Source of the DNA: CAIXSE01 sp963709845
GTDB taxonomy: Bacteria > Actinomycetota > Thermoleophilia > UBA2241
Length of the DNA stretch: 64,000 bases
Direction: 5' to 3'
Assembly: GCA_963709845.1 (NCBI GenBank)
Contig: CAVPXV010000006.1
Span: 744,001 to 808,000 of the forward strand
Shown: in pieces, positions 63,816-64,000 of the stretch
Position numbering within the stretch: the stretch's first letter is position 1
How the letters are laid out: each line of letters begins with the position of its first letter
Position numbers and translations under genes: made by a program
The notes under the pieces: generated by a model
Told to the model about the DNA's origin: nothing
Database searches by the model: none
Seen by the model: the letters and a program-made list of their open reading frames with translations, nothing else

Positions 63816-64000
63816 GGCAGCTGAAGCCTGTCCGCCACGTATCCCAGGCGCAGGTCCTCGAGGCGGGGCCCGCGTGGGGACCCCGTCCGGGGTCCAGCCG
63901 CGGGCCTCGTAGTACTCGTCCAGCATCAGGTCGAGGTCGGCCTGGCGATCATGCGGCCCTTTGCCGGCCCCTCCGGATCGGCTCGGTCTTCAGGCGCTCG
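63812..64000 (-). CDS. Aldehyde:ferredoxin oxidoreductase, C-terminal end (partial, frameshifted)
   Basis: Only the last ~60 residues are in the window. E-R-L-K-T-E-P-I and then, after a shift, G-P-A-K-G-R-M-I and L-D-L-M-L-D-E-Y-Y-E-A-R-G-W-T-P-D-G-V-P match the strongly conserved AOR C-terminus. A second shift near 63860 leads to R-L-E-D-L-R-L-G-Y and the TGA. AOR-type tungstoenzymes interconvert aldehydes and carboxylic acids with ferredoxin. It is followed by the MoaD-like gene in a four-base overlap. Confidence 0.8.

Overview
The window is a stretch of very GC-rich chromosomal DNA with strong G/C bias at third codon positions. Almost all genes lie on the minus strand. Gene content (tsaE-tsaB-rimI-tsaD, groES-groEL behind a CIRCE operator, glmS-acpS-nnr-alr, a family 4 Fe-S uracil-DNA glycosylase, corrinoid methyltransferases, an aldehyde:ferredoxin oxidoreductase) fits a high-GC Actinomycetota-like bacterium with an anaerobic or microaerobic one-carbon metabolism. 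Thermoleophilia or a relative is a guess; no rRNA or tRNA is present to settle it. Many genes carry isolated frameshifts, so this looks like a draft or metagenome-derived contig.

Region A (1-12.0 kb, minus strand) is a catabolic island. It holds a PucR-type regulator, a D-aminoacylase, a C45-type acyltransferase/peptidase, an MttB-superfamily methyltransferase without a pyrrolysine codon, an Opp/Dpp transporter (B, C, D, F, but no binding protein), a DmpA-type aminopeptidase and a pterin-dependent corrinoid methyltransferase. The set suggests uptake and hydrolysis of small peptides or N-acyl amino acids, with methyl groups passed to tetrahydrofolate. Region B (12.0-27.3 kb) is mostly housekeeping: an aldehyde dehydrogenase, a PHP phosphoesterase, groESL, D-aminoacyl-tRNA deacylase, an acetolactate-synthase-like enzyme, the t6A operon with udg, then on the plus strand DUF2520, panC, a YjbQ-family gene and a hexulose-phosphate synthase/RraA fusion.

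Region C (27.3-31.1 kb) is a surface-fibre-like cluster: a SipW/ER-type signal peptidase with three or four TasA/camelysin-like exported proteins. A broken DUF123 gene and an MFS exporter follow. Region D (33.0-39.6 kb) is a second Opp operon (A, B, C, D, F). Its D and F genes, plus the 3' end of oppC, are a 2,264-bp copy of the Region A genes with only two base differences, while the B and C genes have diverged. Region E (39.9-48.4 kb) runs glmS, acpS, nnr, CBS protein, alr, cca, fpg and an intact DUF123 gene.

Region F (48.7-64 kb) is the most unusual part: a PhlG-like C-C hydrolase, an isochorismatase-like hydrolase, two tandem CocE/NonD hydrolases, two zinc-type UroD-fold methyltransferases, a corrinoid protein with Arg in place of the cobalt-binding His, an FAD pyridine-nucleotide oxidoreductase, a molybdopterin oxidoreductase with its Fe-S subunit, a Tat-exported amino-acid/aromatic-type binding lipoprotein, a LigW/gamma-resorcylate-decarboxylase-like amidohydrolase, and the end of an aldehyde:ferredoxin oxidoreductase with a MoaD/ThiS-like protein. 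I infer a corrinoid-dependent demethylation pathway for a methylated, possibly methoxyaromatic, substrate. From about 52.4 to 60.7 kb nearly every gene is broken by closely spaced indels although motifs stay intact, so sequence quality is doubtful there.
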